Source: Alcanivorax sp. REN37
Lineage (GTDB): Bacteria; Pseudomonadota; Gammaproteobacteria; Pseudomonadales; Alcanivoracaceae
Assembly (NCBI RefSeq): GCF_041102775.1
Contig: NZ_JBGCUO010000001.1
Coordinates: 2,108,001 to 2,172,000, forward strand
Reading direction: 5' to 3'
DNA length: 64,000 nt
Shown here: positions 36,388-44,854 of the stretch, piece by piece
How positions within the stretch are numbered: the stretch's first letter is position 1
Layout of the letters: every line of letters begins with the position of its first letter
Program-made: the position numbers and the translations under genes
The notes under the pieces: model-generated
What the model saw: only the letters and a program-made list of their open reading frames with translations
Databases searched by the model: none
What the model was told of the DNA's origin: nothing

Positions 36388-37004
36388 GATGCACTCTCCT
36401 CGGTGAACGCCGACGGTGCTCCCACCGCCCGCAGACAAAATGCAATCAGTGGCGCAGTGACCGCCTTCGATGGCGGCCCGGCCAGGGGGCCCACCAGCGC
36501 TTCCGCTAGGGCGCCCACCAGCGCCGCCGCAGACACCGCCGGCACCTGCCACGGCAACTCGCCCCGCGCCATACCGGCTTCGATCACGCGGCGAAACAAC
36601 GCGGCGTAAGCTTCGCGGTAGCGCAGGCGCTCTTCATCCACCGCTGGGTCCACGGGTTCGGCGATCAGCGCCCAAGCCTGGCGCGGCGCTTTCAACGCGC
36701 GCTGGATGAATTGTTCAGCCGCGGCCTGCACTTGCGCGGCAGCGTACTGGTGCTGCTCCAGTGCTGCCTGCACCGCCGCCACTTCACGCTCAGTGGCGCG
36801 CCGGAACACCTCTGCTGCCAATTCCTGCTTCGACGGAAAATGCCGGTACAGCGCCCCCACACTGACGCCAGCACGATCGGCCAGCCCTTGCATGGTGAGG
36901 CCGGCAAAACCGCCTTCACGCAGCAGCCATTCCGACTCCTGCAGCAGTTGCTCACGGCGCGCCAGACGGCGAGCGCTGAGCGCCGGAGTGTCGCGATAGG
37001 CCAT
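36384..37004 (-). CDS. TetR-family regulator co-transcribed with the AidB-like gene
   Basis: 206 aa. TetR helix-turn-helix near residues 20-65 (LLREGGFAGLTMQGLADRAGVSVGALYRHFPSKQELAAEVF). The C-terminal domain is Ala-rich. The ATG at 37004 has GAGGGA 8 nt upstream; a longer frame from 37049 would start inside the palindromic operator. A 34-bp perfect palindrome sits 28 nt upstream of the start. The gene is probably autoregulated and may also control the divergent LysE gene. Confidence 0.88.
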   Translation of the reverse strand: MAYRDTPALSARRLARREQLLQESEWLLREGGFAGLTMQGLADRAGVSVGALYRHFPSKQELAAEVFRRATEREVAAVQAALEQHQYAAAQVQAAAEQFIQRALKAPRQAWALIAEPVDPAVDEERLRYREAYAALFRRVIEAGMARGELPWQVPAVSAAALVGALAEALVGPLAGPPSKAVTAPLIAFCLRAVGAPSAFTEESAS

Positions 37005-37031
37005 GGCGGCTTCCCTCACTGATGGTTTGGT

Positions 37032-37065
37032 TGCCAAGAAGTGAATCATGATTCACTTCTTGGCA
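37032..37065. promoter_or_regulatory. 34-bp perfect palindrome, likely TetR operator
   Basis: Two 17-bp arms meet at 37048/37049 without a mismatch; the core is TGAATCATGATTCA, a common TetR-operator style. The arms extend outward through AAGAAG/CTTCTT to TGCC/GGCA. It lies between the TetR-AidB operon and the LysE gene. Confidence 0.8.
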
Positions 37066-37148
37066 GCAAGCGACACTGATGCTTGGCAAATCTGGTTAGA
37101 TCGGCGTAGGCTGCGCGCCACTTTCCCGTTTTACACACGGATCTTCCG

Positions 37149-37775
37149 ATGTCGTTCGAACTATGGCTAACGTGGTTTGCCGCCTGCTGGGTGATCAGTC
37201 TGACGCCCGGCGCCGGCGTGGTGGCCACGCTGTCCAGCGCCACCCGCGGCTATCTGCCGGCCCTGCAATTGATCCTCGGCCTGCAACTGGGTGCTTTCCT
37301 GCATGTGGTGGTAGCCGCCGCCGGCCTCGGTGCGCTGTTGGCCGCTTCGCCCTGGGCGTTTGAACTGCTGCGCTGGCTCGGCGCCGGTTACCTGCTGTGG
37401 CTGGCGGTGCAGCAATGGCGTGCACCGGCGGTACCGCTTGATGCCAATGCCGAGCCGACACTGCATGGCGGTCGCACGCGCTTTCTGCGCGGGTTCTTGG
37501 TCAACGCCAGCAACCCCAAAGCGGTGCTGTTCGTGATGGCGGTATTCCCACAATTCCTGCGCCCCGACCTGCCGCTACTGCCGCAATACACGGTGCTGAC
37601 CATCACCATGTCGCTGGTGGATGTGATGGGGATGTCGCTCTACGCACTGGTCGCCACACGCATGTCCGGCCTACTGCGTTCACGCACCGGGTTGCGCCGG
37701 TTGAACCGCGGTTTCGCGACCCTGTTCGCCGGTGCCGCCGGCCTCATGCTGGCCATGGGACGTGCTACCGGCTGA
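37149..37775 (+). CDS. LysE/RhtB-family amino acid exporter
   Basis: 208 aa, six predicted membrane helices. The N-terminal block WFAACWVISLTPGAGVVATLSSATRGY matches the family signature (TPGPxxx), and GFLVNASNPKAVLFVMAVFPQF is the conserved loop/helix region. LysE/RhtB proteins export amino acids such as threonine or homoserine; the substrate is not predictable here. There is no clear ribosome site upstream of the ATG. Divergent from the TetR gene across the palindrome. Confidence 0.85.
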   Translation: MSFELWLTWFAACWVISLTPGAGVVATLSSATRGYLPALQLILGLQLGAFLHVVVAAAGLGALLAASPWAFELLRWLGAGYLLWLAVQQWRAPAVPLDANAEPTLHGGRTRFLRGFLVNASNPKAVLFVMAVFPQFLRPDLPLLPQYTVLTITMSLVDVMGMSLYALVATRMSGLLRSRTGLRRLNRGFATLFAGAAGLMLAMGRATG

Positions 37776-37821
37776 CAGCAGCCCCCCCGGACACCGGCGC
37801 CCGAAGTGGCGCCGAACCGGC

Positions 37822-37827
37822 TATACT
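37822..37827 (+). promoter_or_regulatory. -10 element very close to the recQ ATG
   Basis: TATACT ends 7 nt before the recQ start codon, in GGCTATACTGCGCGCC. Transcription would then start at or next to the ATG. No good -35 is seen. Confidence 0.5.
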
Positions 37828-37834
37828 GCGCGCC

Positions 37835-39637
37835 ATGACTCAGACCCCTCTCGCCGTACTCGAACGGGTATTCGGCTATCACAGTTTCCGCGGCCAGCAA
37901 GAAGCCATTATCCAGACTCTGGTCAGTGGCCAGGATGCGTTAGTGCTGATGCCCACCGGCGGCGGCAAATCGCTGTGCTATCAACTGCCGGCTCTGGTAC
38001 GCGATGGCACCGCGGTGGTGATCTCGCCCTTGATTGCGTTGATGCAAGACCAGGTGGATGCACTGCAAGCGCTGGGCGTGAAGGCCGGTTACCTGAACTC
38101 GGCCCAGGATCGCGCCGCGCAGCAGGCTACCGAAGACGCGCTACTGGATGGCTCGCTGAAGCTGTTGTACGTGGCGCCGGAACGGCTCAACCAACCGCGC
38201 ATGATGCAGTTGCTGACGCGGGTAAAGCTGGCGCTGTTTGCCATCGACGAAGCTCACTGTGTGTCGCAGTGGGGCCATGATTTCCGCGCTGATTATTTGC
38301 AGTTGGGGGTGCTCGCCGAGGTGTTCCCGCAGGTGCCGCGCATTGCGCTCACCGCCACCGCCGACCTGCGCACTCGCGAGGAAATCGCCGAGCGCCTGCA
38401 GCTGACCCATGCGGCGCGTTTTATTAGCAGCTTCGACCGCCCCAACATCCAGTACCGCATCGGCCTGAAACAGCAAGCACGCCAGCAGATGCTGCGTTTC
38501 CTGCAGCAGGAGCATCCCGGCGACGCTGGCGTCATTTATTGCTTGTCACGCGCCAAGGTCGACGACACCGCTGCGTGGTTGCAGCAGCAAGGCATTAAGG
38601 CGCTGCCCTATCACGCTGGCCTGCCCCAGGACATGCGCCGCGATCATCAGCAGCGCTTCCTGCGCGAGGACGGCATCGTGATGGTGGCCACCATCGCGTT
38701 CGGCATGGGCATCGACAAGCCCGATGTGCGCTTCGTGATGCACCTCGACCTGCCGAAAAGCATTGAAGGTTATTACCAAGAAACTGGCCGTGCCGGCCGC
38801 GATGGCGAGCCGGCGACCGCGCTGATGCTGTATGGCGTGGAAGACATCGTGAAACTGCGGCAGATGCTGGAGCAATCGCCCGCCGATGACACCCACAAAC
38901 GCCGCGAACGACACCGGCTCGACGCCATGCTGGGTCTGTGTGAAATCACCAGCTGCCGCCGCCATGCGCTGCTGCGCTACTTCGGCGAGGACAGCCCGGA
39001 GCAGTGCGGTGCCTGCGATACCTGCCTGACGCCACCCACTACTTGGGATGCTACCGAGTCGGTGCGCAAAGCGTTGTCCTGCGTGTACCGCACTGGCCAG
39101 CGCTTCGGCGTCAACCACTTGGTCGATGTGCTACGCGGCGGCAACACCGAGAAAATCCGTCAGTTCGGCCACCAGAACCTGTCCACCTACGGCATCGGCA
39201 GTGATCTCACTGCCAACACCTGGCGCAGCGTATTCCGCCAACTGGTGGCACGCGGGCTGCTGAGCGTGGATGTGGATGGTTTCGGCGCCTTGCACCTGAC
39301 CGAAGACTGCCGGCCGCTGTTGCGCGGCGAAACCACCATTGCCCTGCGCGAAGATGCCAGCGAACCAGCGCCGCGCCGCCGCGCCACGCCGGTGGCGGCC
39401 GAACTCGACCCCGCCGACCGCCCCTTGTGGGAAGCATTGCGGCGGCTGCGCCGGCGACTGGCCGATGACCTCGGCGTGCCGCCTTATGTGGTGTTCAACG
39501 ATCGCACCCTGCAAGACATGGTGGCGCTGCGCCCCGGCACCCCGCAGCAAATGCTGCAGGTCACCGGGGTTGGCGAGACCAAACTGGAACGCTTCGGCGA
39601 TGACTTCCTCGAAGTGATCCGCGACCACGAATACTGA
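37835..39637 (+). CDS. recQ: ATP-dependent DNA helicase RecQ
   Basis: 600 aa (E. coli 609). Walker A PTGGGKSLCYQLP, the DEAH box AIDEAHCVSQWGHDFR, motif VI YYQETGRAGRDG, the RecQ-Ct zinc-binding cysteines (CEITSCRRH ... EQCGACDTC), a winged helix and a C-terminal HRDC domain (about 525-597; PPYVVFNDRTLQDMV) are all visible. RecQ unwinds DNA in the RecF recombination pathway. The ATG has no Shine-Dalgarno and a -10-like TATACT directly upstream, suggesting leaderless expression. Confidence 0.97.
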   Translation: MTQTPLAVLERVFGYHSFRGQQEAIIQTLVSGQDALVLMPTGGGKSLCYQLPALVRDGTAVVISPLIALMQDQVDALQALGVKAGYLNSAQDRAAQQATEDALLDGSLKLLYVAPERLNQPRMMQLLTRVKLALFAIDEAHCVSQWGHDFRADYLQLGVLAEVFPQVPRIALTATADLRTREEIAERLQLTHAARFISSFDRPNIQYRIGLKQQARQQMLRFLQQEHPGDAGVIYCLSRAKVDDTAAWLQQQGIKALPYHAGLPQDMRRDHQQRFLREDGIVMVATIAFGMGIDKPDVRFVMHLDLPKSIEGYYQETGRAGRDGEPATALMLYGVEDIVKLRQMLEQSPADDTHKRRERHRLDAMLGLCEITSCRRHALLRYFGEDSPEQCGACDTCLTPPTTWDATESVRKALSCVYRTGQRFGVNHLVDVLRGGNTEKIRQFGHQNLSTYGIGSDLTANTWRSVFRQLVARGLLSVDVDGFGALHLTEDCRPLLRGETTIALREDASEPAPRRRATPVAAELDPADRPLWEALRRLRRRLADDLGVPPYVVFNDRTLQDMVALRPGTPQQMLQVTGVGETKLERFGDDFLEVIRDHEY

Positions 39638-39638
39638 A

Positions 39639-40280
39639 TCAGGCCGCTACGGTGAATCGCTGGCGCCGAGCTTGCGGCTGCTCTAGCTCGTCCACCAGCG
39701 CCACGGCCAGATCAGCCACGCTGATGCCCGCCGGCTGCTCACCGTCCATCAGCAGCTGATCGCGGCCACGCCGGTAGTGGCCGCGACGTTCACCCGCGGC
39801 CAGCAATGCCGGCGGCGACAGCAAGGTCCAGTCCAGTGACGCCGGCGCCTGCTGTAACAGATTGAGTACATCGCGAGCCCCTTCGGCCATGGCTTTCCAC
39901 TCCGTCGGAAACGCCGGGGTGTCCACCAGCTGCAGCCCCGGCGCCACGAACAGGCTGCCGGCGCCACCCACGACCAACAAGCGCTTGCCGGCTTGGTGCG
40001 CAGCATCAATGATCGCCTCGCTGCCACTGACAAACGCCTCACGCTGGTGAGCGCCGGCGGGCGCATTGAACGCACTGACCAGCACCTCCTGCTGCGCCAG
40101 CAGTGCAGCCAGCGCGCCCGTGTCGCGGGCATCCCCGACCACCCAGTCGGAGTCAGCGCCTAACGCTCGGCCTTTGTCTTCGCTGCGCACCAAAGCGGTC
40201 ACGCGATGGCCACGCTGCCGCGCTTCTTGCCATACCGCACTGCCAACAAATCCATGGGCGCCAATCAGCAAAATGTTCAT
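39639..40280 (-). CDS. NAD(P)-binding SDR-like epimerase/reductase
   Basis: 213 aa. The N-terminal MNILLIGAHGFVGSAVWQEA is the dinucleotide-binding GxxGxxG motif of atypical short-chain dehydrogenases related to NmrA/YwnB-type proteins. Later LLVVGGAGSLFVAPG and SLDWTLLSPPALLAAGERRG are typical of this group. Substrate unknown. It is divergent from a LysR regulator gene with a 133-bp gap, a common arrangement in which the LysR protein controls the oxidoreductase. It converges with recQ, the stops being one base apart. Confidence 0.82.
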   Translation of the reverse strand: MNILLIGAHGFVGSAVWQEARQRGHRVTALVRSEDKGRALGADSDWVVGDARDTGALAALLAQQEVLVSAFNAPAGAHQREAFVSGSEAIIDAAHQAGKRLLVVGGAGSLFVAPGLQLVDTPAFPTEWKAMAEGARDVLNLLQQAPASLDWTLLSPPALLAAGERRGHYRRGRDQLLMDGEQPAGISVADLAVALVDELEQPQARRQRFTVAA

Positions 40281-40413
40281 GCTCCGATTCCTCCGGTGAT
40301 TGCCGCCGGGGCGTTCCCGCCAGCACGGACGTCAGTTTAGGCGCGCCGATCTGTTCACATTAGTAGGTCATTACTGGTTTCATGGTGAAGCTGAACTTAA
40401 CAATGGAGTTGTC

Positions 40414-41307
40414 ATGTCACAGCTCAACCGCATTGCCCTGTTTGTCGACGTCGTGGACAGCGGCGCGTTACGCCGCGCCGCCGAACGGCGTGGCCTGAGT
40501 GCGTCTGCCGTCAGCCAGCAGCTGCGGACGCTGGAACAGCAACTGGGCGTCACGCTGCTGCACCGCTCTACCCGCCGGCTAACGCTGTCCGCTGCCGGCG
40601 AACGCTTTTACCAACATGCACGACGTATGGTGCAGGCGGCGCAGGATGCTGAGCAGGCGATGCAAGCATTCCGTGGCGAACTGAGTGGGCCGCTACGCAT
40701 CACAGCGCCGGTGGGGTTGGCGGGTATGCCGCTGGCGCAAGCACTGGCGCCGCTGCTCGACGCCCATCCTGGTTTGCAACTGCAATTGCTGGCTACTGAC
40801 ACACCACTGGACTTGGTGGCCGAGCGCGTTGATGTGGCACTGCGTATCGGCGCACTGGCGCCATCGCGTCTGATTGCCCATCCGCTGCCGTCACTGCGGT
40901 TTGCGCTGGCCGCGGCGCCGGCCTATCTGGCCCGTTATGGCACACCCGCCGAGCCGGAAGCACTGGCCACCCACCACTGGGTACGCGTCAGTGCCGCCGA
41001 CGGCCAACCGCCTCCGCTGCTGCTGGAGCACCGCAGCGGGCGCCAATACCGCGCCCCCGGCCTCGCCCGCGTGGTGAGCACCAACCTTAGTGTGGCGTTG
41101 GATTATGTGTTCGCCGGTGTCGGCATCGGCCTGCTGCCGCTGCACCTGCTTCGCACGCCGTTGCGCAACGGTACCTTGCAGCCGGTGCTGCCGGACTGGG
41201 CGCCGCCGGCACAGCCACTGCATGCCCTGACTCTCGAGCGCCAGTTGCCGCTCCGCACGCGGGCGGCATTGGATGCGTTGCAGCACGGACTCACGCTGGA
41301 TGGCTGA
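40414..41307 (+). CDS. LysR-family transcriptional regulator
   Basis: 297 aa. N-terminal LysR helix-turn-helix (MSQLNRIALFVDVVDSGALRRAAERRGLSASAVSQQLRTLEQQLGVTLLHRSTRRLTLSAAGERFY) and a C-terminal periplasmic-binding-like effector domain (about 90-295) of the CrgA-like type. The ATG at 40414 follows TGGAG. It is divergent from the NAD(P)-oxidoreductase gene, its probable target. A short repeat (AGTA/TACT) is visible near 40362, but I cannot fix the operator. Confidence 0.9.
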   Translation: MSQLNRIALFVDVVDSGALRRAAERRGLSASAVSQQLRTLEQQLGVTLLHRSTRRLTLSAAGERFYQHARRMVQAAQDAEQAMQAFRGELSGPLRITAPVGLAGMPLAQALAPLLDAHPGLQLQLLATDTPLDLVAERVDVALRIGALAPSRLIAHPLPSLRFALAAAPAYLARYGTPAEPEALATHHWVRVSAADGQPPPLLLEHRSGRQYRAPGLARVVSTNLSVALDYVFAGVGIGLLPLHLLRTPLRNGTLQPVLPDWAPPAQPLHALTLERQLPLRTRAALDALQHGLTLDG

Positions 41308-41389
41308 GCGCTGACGGCTGGCTACCTCAATGCGCGTGACTGTTATGCAAAGGGTCAGCGTCTACGGCCGCGCGCGGCCATCAGCGGAA

Positions 41390-41424
41390 CCGCCCGCACT
41401 GACTTGGTGAGTCAGTGCGGGCGG
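41390..41424. terminator. Long U-less hairpin between convergent genes
   Basis: A 14-bp perfect stem CCGCCCGCACTGAC/GTCAGTGCGGGCGG with a 7-nt loop lies between the ends of the LysR gene and the lipoprotein gene. No T run on either strand. Confidence 0.45.
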
Positions 41425-41491
41425 CAAGATTCGGGGAAAATTGCTGGCCATCCGTCCCAACTGCCGTAACCGCACAGCCGGAATCAGGGCA

Positions 41492-42352
41492 TCAGGGAAC
41501 GTCTAATTCCATCGGACAGCTGTCGGCGATCAAGTTCTGCGACAGCACATAGCGGTCCTCGTCGGTGCGGGTTTCGATATCCGCCACGCGCAGGTAATGC
41601 AGGCGCCAGTAATTGGCATTTTCCTGGAAGCGGAACTCCACCGGCAGGTCGCCGCGCGGCAAGCGTGCATCGCGGGCCACCACCGTCAAGTTGCGGCCGG
41701 AGTACTCCACGTCCCAGCCTTTGTTCGGGTAGGCCAGTTCCACGCACGCCAACAACCGCTTCAGCATCAGCCCCTGCGGTTGGTTGAGTTTGTATGCCAC
41801 CGGCTTGTCGGCAACGTTGCGCAACCGGCGTTGGATGCTGGCCTGCTCGATCTGCACCATCAACTGGGCGCGCTGCCGAGCGGCTTCCTGCGCGGCGCGC
41901 TGCTGGGCCTGGATCAGCTGTTCCATGCGCGCGGCTTCCTGCCGGCGGCGCAGCTGCTCGGCGCGGCGACGCTCCAGTTCGGCTTGGATACGCTCCCACT
42001 CGCTGGCCATCAGCGCGTCGATGGCTTGCTGCTCTTCCAGCTGCACACTCAGCGCTTGGTCACGGGCGCGCCGCTCGCGGGCGGCGGCCACTTGGTCGGC
42101 GCATTCGGTCACCAGCGGATCCAGTGTGCGCAGCGTCAGCGGCACCTGCTCACGGTGCAATTGGTGCAGCTCGCTGCACGCGCCCTCGCCGATGCCTAAT
42201 TCTTCGATCTGCTGATAATCCAGACCCTGGATATGGGTGGGCACCGCCACCAACGGCGGCGTGCTGGGACGCAACGCGGTGCAGCCACTAGCAAGGACAG
42301 CCAACGACAACAGGAGCATAAAACGAGACAGGAGAACGGGAGCAGAAGGCAT
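41492..42352 (-). CDS. Lipoprotein with Arg/Gln/Glu-rich coiled coil, unknown function
   Basis: 286 aa. The signal peptide ends in the lipobox LASGC (residue about 24). A charged helical coiled coil of about residues 90-185 (RRRAEQLRRRQEAARMEQLIQAQQRA) is followed by a compact C-terminal domain (about 190-286) with LLACVELAYPNKGWDVEYSGRNL and a final CPMELDVP. I do not recognise a named family. I chose the ATG at 42352, as it puts the lipobox at a normal distance; the longer frame from 42430 would place 26 residues ahead. Probably an outer-membrane-anchored periplasmic protein. Confidence 0.72.
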   Translation of the reverse strand: MPSAPVLLSRFMLLLSLAVLASGCTALRPSTPPLVAVPTHIQGLDYQQIEELGIGEGACSELHQLHREQVPLTLRTLDPLVTECADQVAAARERRARDQALSVQLEEQQAIDALMASEWERIQAELERRRAEQLRRRQEAARMEQLIQAQQRAAQEAARQRAQLMVQIEQASIQRRLRNVADKPVAYKLNQPQGLMLKRLLACVELAYPNKGWDVEYSGRNLTVVARDARLPRGDLPVEFRFQENANYWRLHYLRVADIETRTDEDRYVLSQNLIADSCPMELDVP

Positions 42353-42441
42353 CACGGACTTCCAGGACAGGCGGATAAATCGGGCGCGCACATGGTGAAG
42401 GATGGTTCTGATAATGACAACCGCTCGCATCCCACTCCGGC

Positions 42442-43236
42442 TCAGTGCTGCTGGAGGATCAGCGTGCGGTACTCAAACAGCGGCTGGAAACCGAGTCGTT
42501 GGTAGAGCCCAAGGCCAGCACCTGAAGCTTCCAAGACCGCCCAGCGGGCCCCTTGCTCACGTGCCTGCTGCAACACCTCACTGACCAACATCCCGGCCAG
42601 GCCGCGTCGCTGGTGACGCGGGTCGGTGCCGATGTCGTCCAATCGCACCGTATCAGCGAGCTGCGTCAGCGTCAGACTGGTGCGCACCTCGCCCTGCTCA
42701 CGCAGCAGCCAGTGCTGCAACGGCACACCGGCGTCCAGTGCACAGCCATGAGCATCGCGGTAAAGACTCAGGAAGCGACCGCCATCATCCGGCTGCTGCG
42801 GATCGGCAAAGGCGCTGCCCAGCGGCACTGCCCAATCGTGCAGCGGCGCGGCGGGACCCTGCACGCTGGCACCGGCCACAGGCGCGGCAATACGAAGCTG
42901 TCGCAGGTCGCAATACATGGCGGTGGTGGCATCACCGGCGGTCACCGGCAGCTGCGCCAAGCGCTCACGCAACCGTTGGTGGGCGTCCTGATGCAGGACC
43001 AAGGTGATATCAACAGGATAGGCGGCGAACGCTGCCAACACCTGATCGAATTCGGCGGGTACCGCCTCAGCGGTGGCATAAAGTTGGTTGAACCCGGTGG
43101 CGTCTGGTACGGCGCTGAGGAATCCCTGCACCGCACCTGACGCGCTGTGCCAATGGGCACGGCTAAGGCCGGCCCAGAAGCACTGTTCCAGGGCATGGTA
43201 CGCCGCCTCAACGGCGCCCTTTCCCTGCGCGGACAT
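42442..43236 (-). CDS. GNAT-family N-acetyltransferase
   Basis: 264 aa. The C-terminal GNAT fold has the acetyl-CoA-binding segment IGTDPRHQRRGLAGMLVSEVL (Q/RxxGxG/A-type loop) and GLYQRLGFQPLFEY. The N-terminal half (about 1-120) is a more divergent region that may be a second, degenerate GNAT-like module. Acceptor substrate unknown. Its ATG overlaps the fumarase stop by one base (TGATG), so it is co-translated with fumarase. Confidence 0.82.
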   Translation of the reverse strand: MSAQGKGAVEAAYHALEQCFWAGLSRAHWHSASGAVQGFLSAVPDATGFNQLYATAEAVPAEFDQVLAAFAAYPVDITLVLHQDAHQRLRERLAQLPVTAGDATTAMYCDLRQLRIAAPVAGASVQGPAAPLHDWAVPLGSAFADPQQPDDGGRFLSLYRDAHGCALDAGVPLQHWLLREQGEVRTSLTLTQLADTVRLDDIGTDPRHQRRGLAGMLVSEVLQQAREQGARWAVLEASGAGLGLYQRLGFQPLFEYRTLILQQH

Positions 43237-44753
43237 CAGTCCTCGGTGACCGGAATCTTGCCGATTTTGGCTTGCCAGATCTTCGGCCCGGTGCGGTGCA
43301 CCGATACGCCGTCGCTGTCCACCGCCACCGTCACCGGCATGTCTTCCACGTCGAACTCGTAGATCGCTTCCATGCCCAGGTCTTCGAATGCCACGACCTT
43401 GGCGCTGCGGATCGCTTTCGACACCAGGTAGGCGGCGCCGCCCACCGCCATCAAGTACACCGCCTTGTTGTCGCGGATGGCGTCGATGGCGGTCTGGCCA
43501 CGCTCAGCTTTGCCGACCATGCCGATCAGGCCGGTTTGCTCCAGCATGGTGCGAGTGAACTTGTCCATGCGGGTGGCAGTGGTGGGGCCAGCCGGGCCGA
43601 CCACTTCGTCGCCCACCGGGTCCACCGGACCGACGTAGTAGATAAAGCGGTTGGTGAAGTCCACCGGCAGTTTTTCGCCTTTAGCGATCATGTCGGTCAT
43701 GCGCTTGTGGGCCGCATCGCGACCGGTCAGCAGCTTGCCGGACAGCAGCAGCGTGTCGCCGGATTTCCAGCTCTGCACTTCTTCCGGGGTGATGGCATCC
43801 AGGTTCACACGACGCGACTGACCGCCGTCGCCCCAAGCGATATCCGGCCACTGGTCCAAGCTCGGCGCTTTCAGATCCGCCGGACCGCTGCCATCGAGCA
43901 CAAAGTGCGCGTGGCGGGTGGCGGCACAGTTCGGGATCAGCGCCACCGGCTTGTTGGCCGCGTGAGTCGGGTAATCGTAGACCTTCACATCCAGCACCGT
44001 GGTCAAACCACCAAGACCTTGGGCGCCGATGCCGAGTGCGTTGATCTTTTCGAACAGTTCCAGACGCAGCTCTTCGGCACGGTTTTGCGCACCGCGTGCC
44101 TGCAGTTCGTGGATGTCGATGGACTCCATCAGCGATTCTTTTGCCAGCAGCATCGCTTTTTCAGCGGTGCCACCAATGCCGATGCCGAGCATGCCCGGCG
44201 GGCACCAGCCAGCGCCCATCTGCGGCACCATCTGCAGCACCCAATCAACGATGGAATCGGACGGGTTAAGCATGGCGAACTTAGATTTGGCTTCCGAACC
44301 GCCGCCCTTGGCCGCCACTTGGATGTCCACGGTGTCGCCGGGCACGATGTCGTAGTGGATCACCGCCGGGGTGTTGTCTTTGGTGTTGGCACGCTTGCCG
44401 TCGGGGTCGGCCAGCACCGAAGCGCGCAGCACGTTGTCCGGGTGGTTGTAGGCGCGGCGCACCCCTTCGTTAATCATGTCAGTGAGGCTCATGTCGCCAT
44501 CGAACTGCACATTCATGCCAACCTTGCAGAACACCGTGACGATACCGGTGTCTTGGCAAATCGGCCGGTGACCCATGGCCGACATGCGCGAGTTCACCAG
44601 AATCTGTGCCATGGCATCTTTCGCCGCCGGGTTTTCTTCGCGCTCATAAGCTTCGTGCACGGCACGGATGAAGTCCGCCGGGTGGTAGTAGGAAATGTAC
44701 TGCAGGGCATCCGCGACGCTCTGGATGAGGTCGTCCTGGCGAATCACCGTCAT
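43236..44753 (-). CDS. fumA: Class I fumarate hydratase (4Fe-4S)
   Basis: 505 aa. The N-terminal TtdA-like domain has GHRPICQDTGIVTVF and PPGMLGIGIGGTAEKAMLLAKESL; the C-terminal TtdB-like domain has GPAGPTTATRMDKFT and AVGGAAYLVSKAI. The three cluster cysteines are in CQDTG, in PNCAATRH and in the WCPPGMLG region. It interconverts fumarate and malate in the TCA cycle and is oxygen-labile. GGAG precedes the ATG at 44753, and a TATACT -10 lies about 37 nt upstream. Confidence 0.96.
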   Translation of the reverse strand: MTVIRQDDLIQSVADALQYISYYHPADFIRAVHEAYEREENPAAKDAMAQILVNSRMSAMGHRPICQDTGIVTVFCKVGMNVQFDGDMSLTDMINEGVRRAYNHPDNVLRASVLADPDGKRANTKDNTPAVIHYDIVPGDTVDIQVAAKGGGSEAKSKFAMLNPSDSIVDWVLQMVPQMGAGWCPPGMLGIGIGGTAEKAMLLAKESLMESIDIHELQARGAQNRAEELRLELFEKINALGIGAQGLGGLTTVLDVKVYDYPTHAANKPVALIPNCAATRHAHFVLDGSGPADLKAPSLDQWPDIAWGDGGQSRRVNLDAITPEEVQSWKSGDTLLLSGKLLTGRDAAHKRMTDMIAKGEKLPVDFTNRFIYYVGPVDPVGDEVVGPAGPTTATRMDKFTRTMLEQTGLIGMVGKAERGQTAIDAIRDNKAVYLMAVGGAAYLVSKAIRSAKVVAFEDLGMEAIYEFDVEDMPVTVAVDSDGVSVHRTGPKIWQAKIGKIPVTED

Positions 44754-44789
44754 CGGTCACTCCAGAAGTTGGGGAATTTCGGGGCGCGC

Positions 44790-44795
44790 AGTATA
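44790..44795 (-). promoter_or_regulatory. Likely -10 element of the fumarase gene
   Basis: TATACT on the minus strand in GCGCTATACTGCGCGCC, leaving a leader of about 30 nt. The same string GCTATACTGCGCGCC occurs upstream of recQ. No convincing -35. Confidence 0.5.
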
Positions 44796-44854
44796 GCGCT
44801 GTTGGCCGCTGCCGGCACCTGAACCGATGCCGGCGGCAGGCAGCGCCGACCGGC

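Noticed and set aside
43272-44822. 516-codon plus-strand open frame antisense to fumarase
   Set aside because: It mirrors the fumarase codons in a GC-rich genome. The protein is His/Val/Arg-rich with no recognisable domain, while fumarase has complete motifs.
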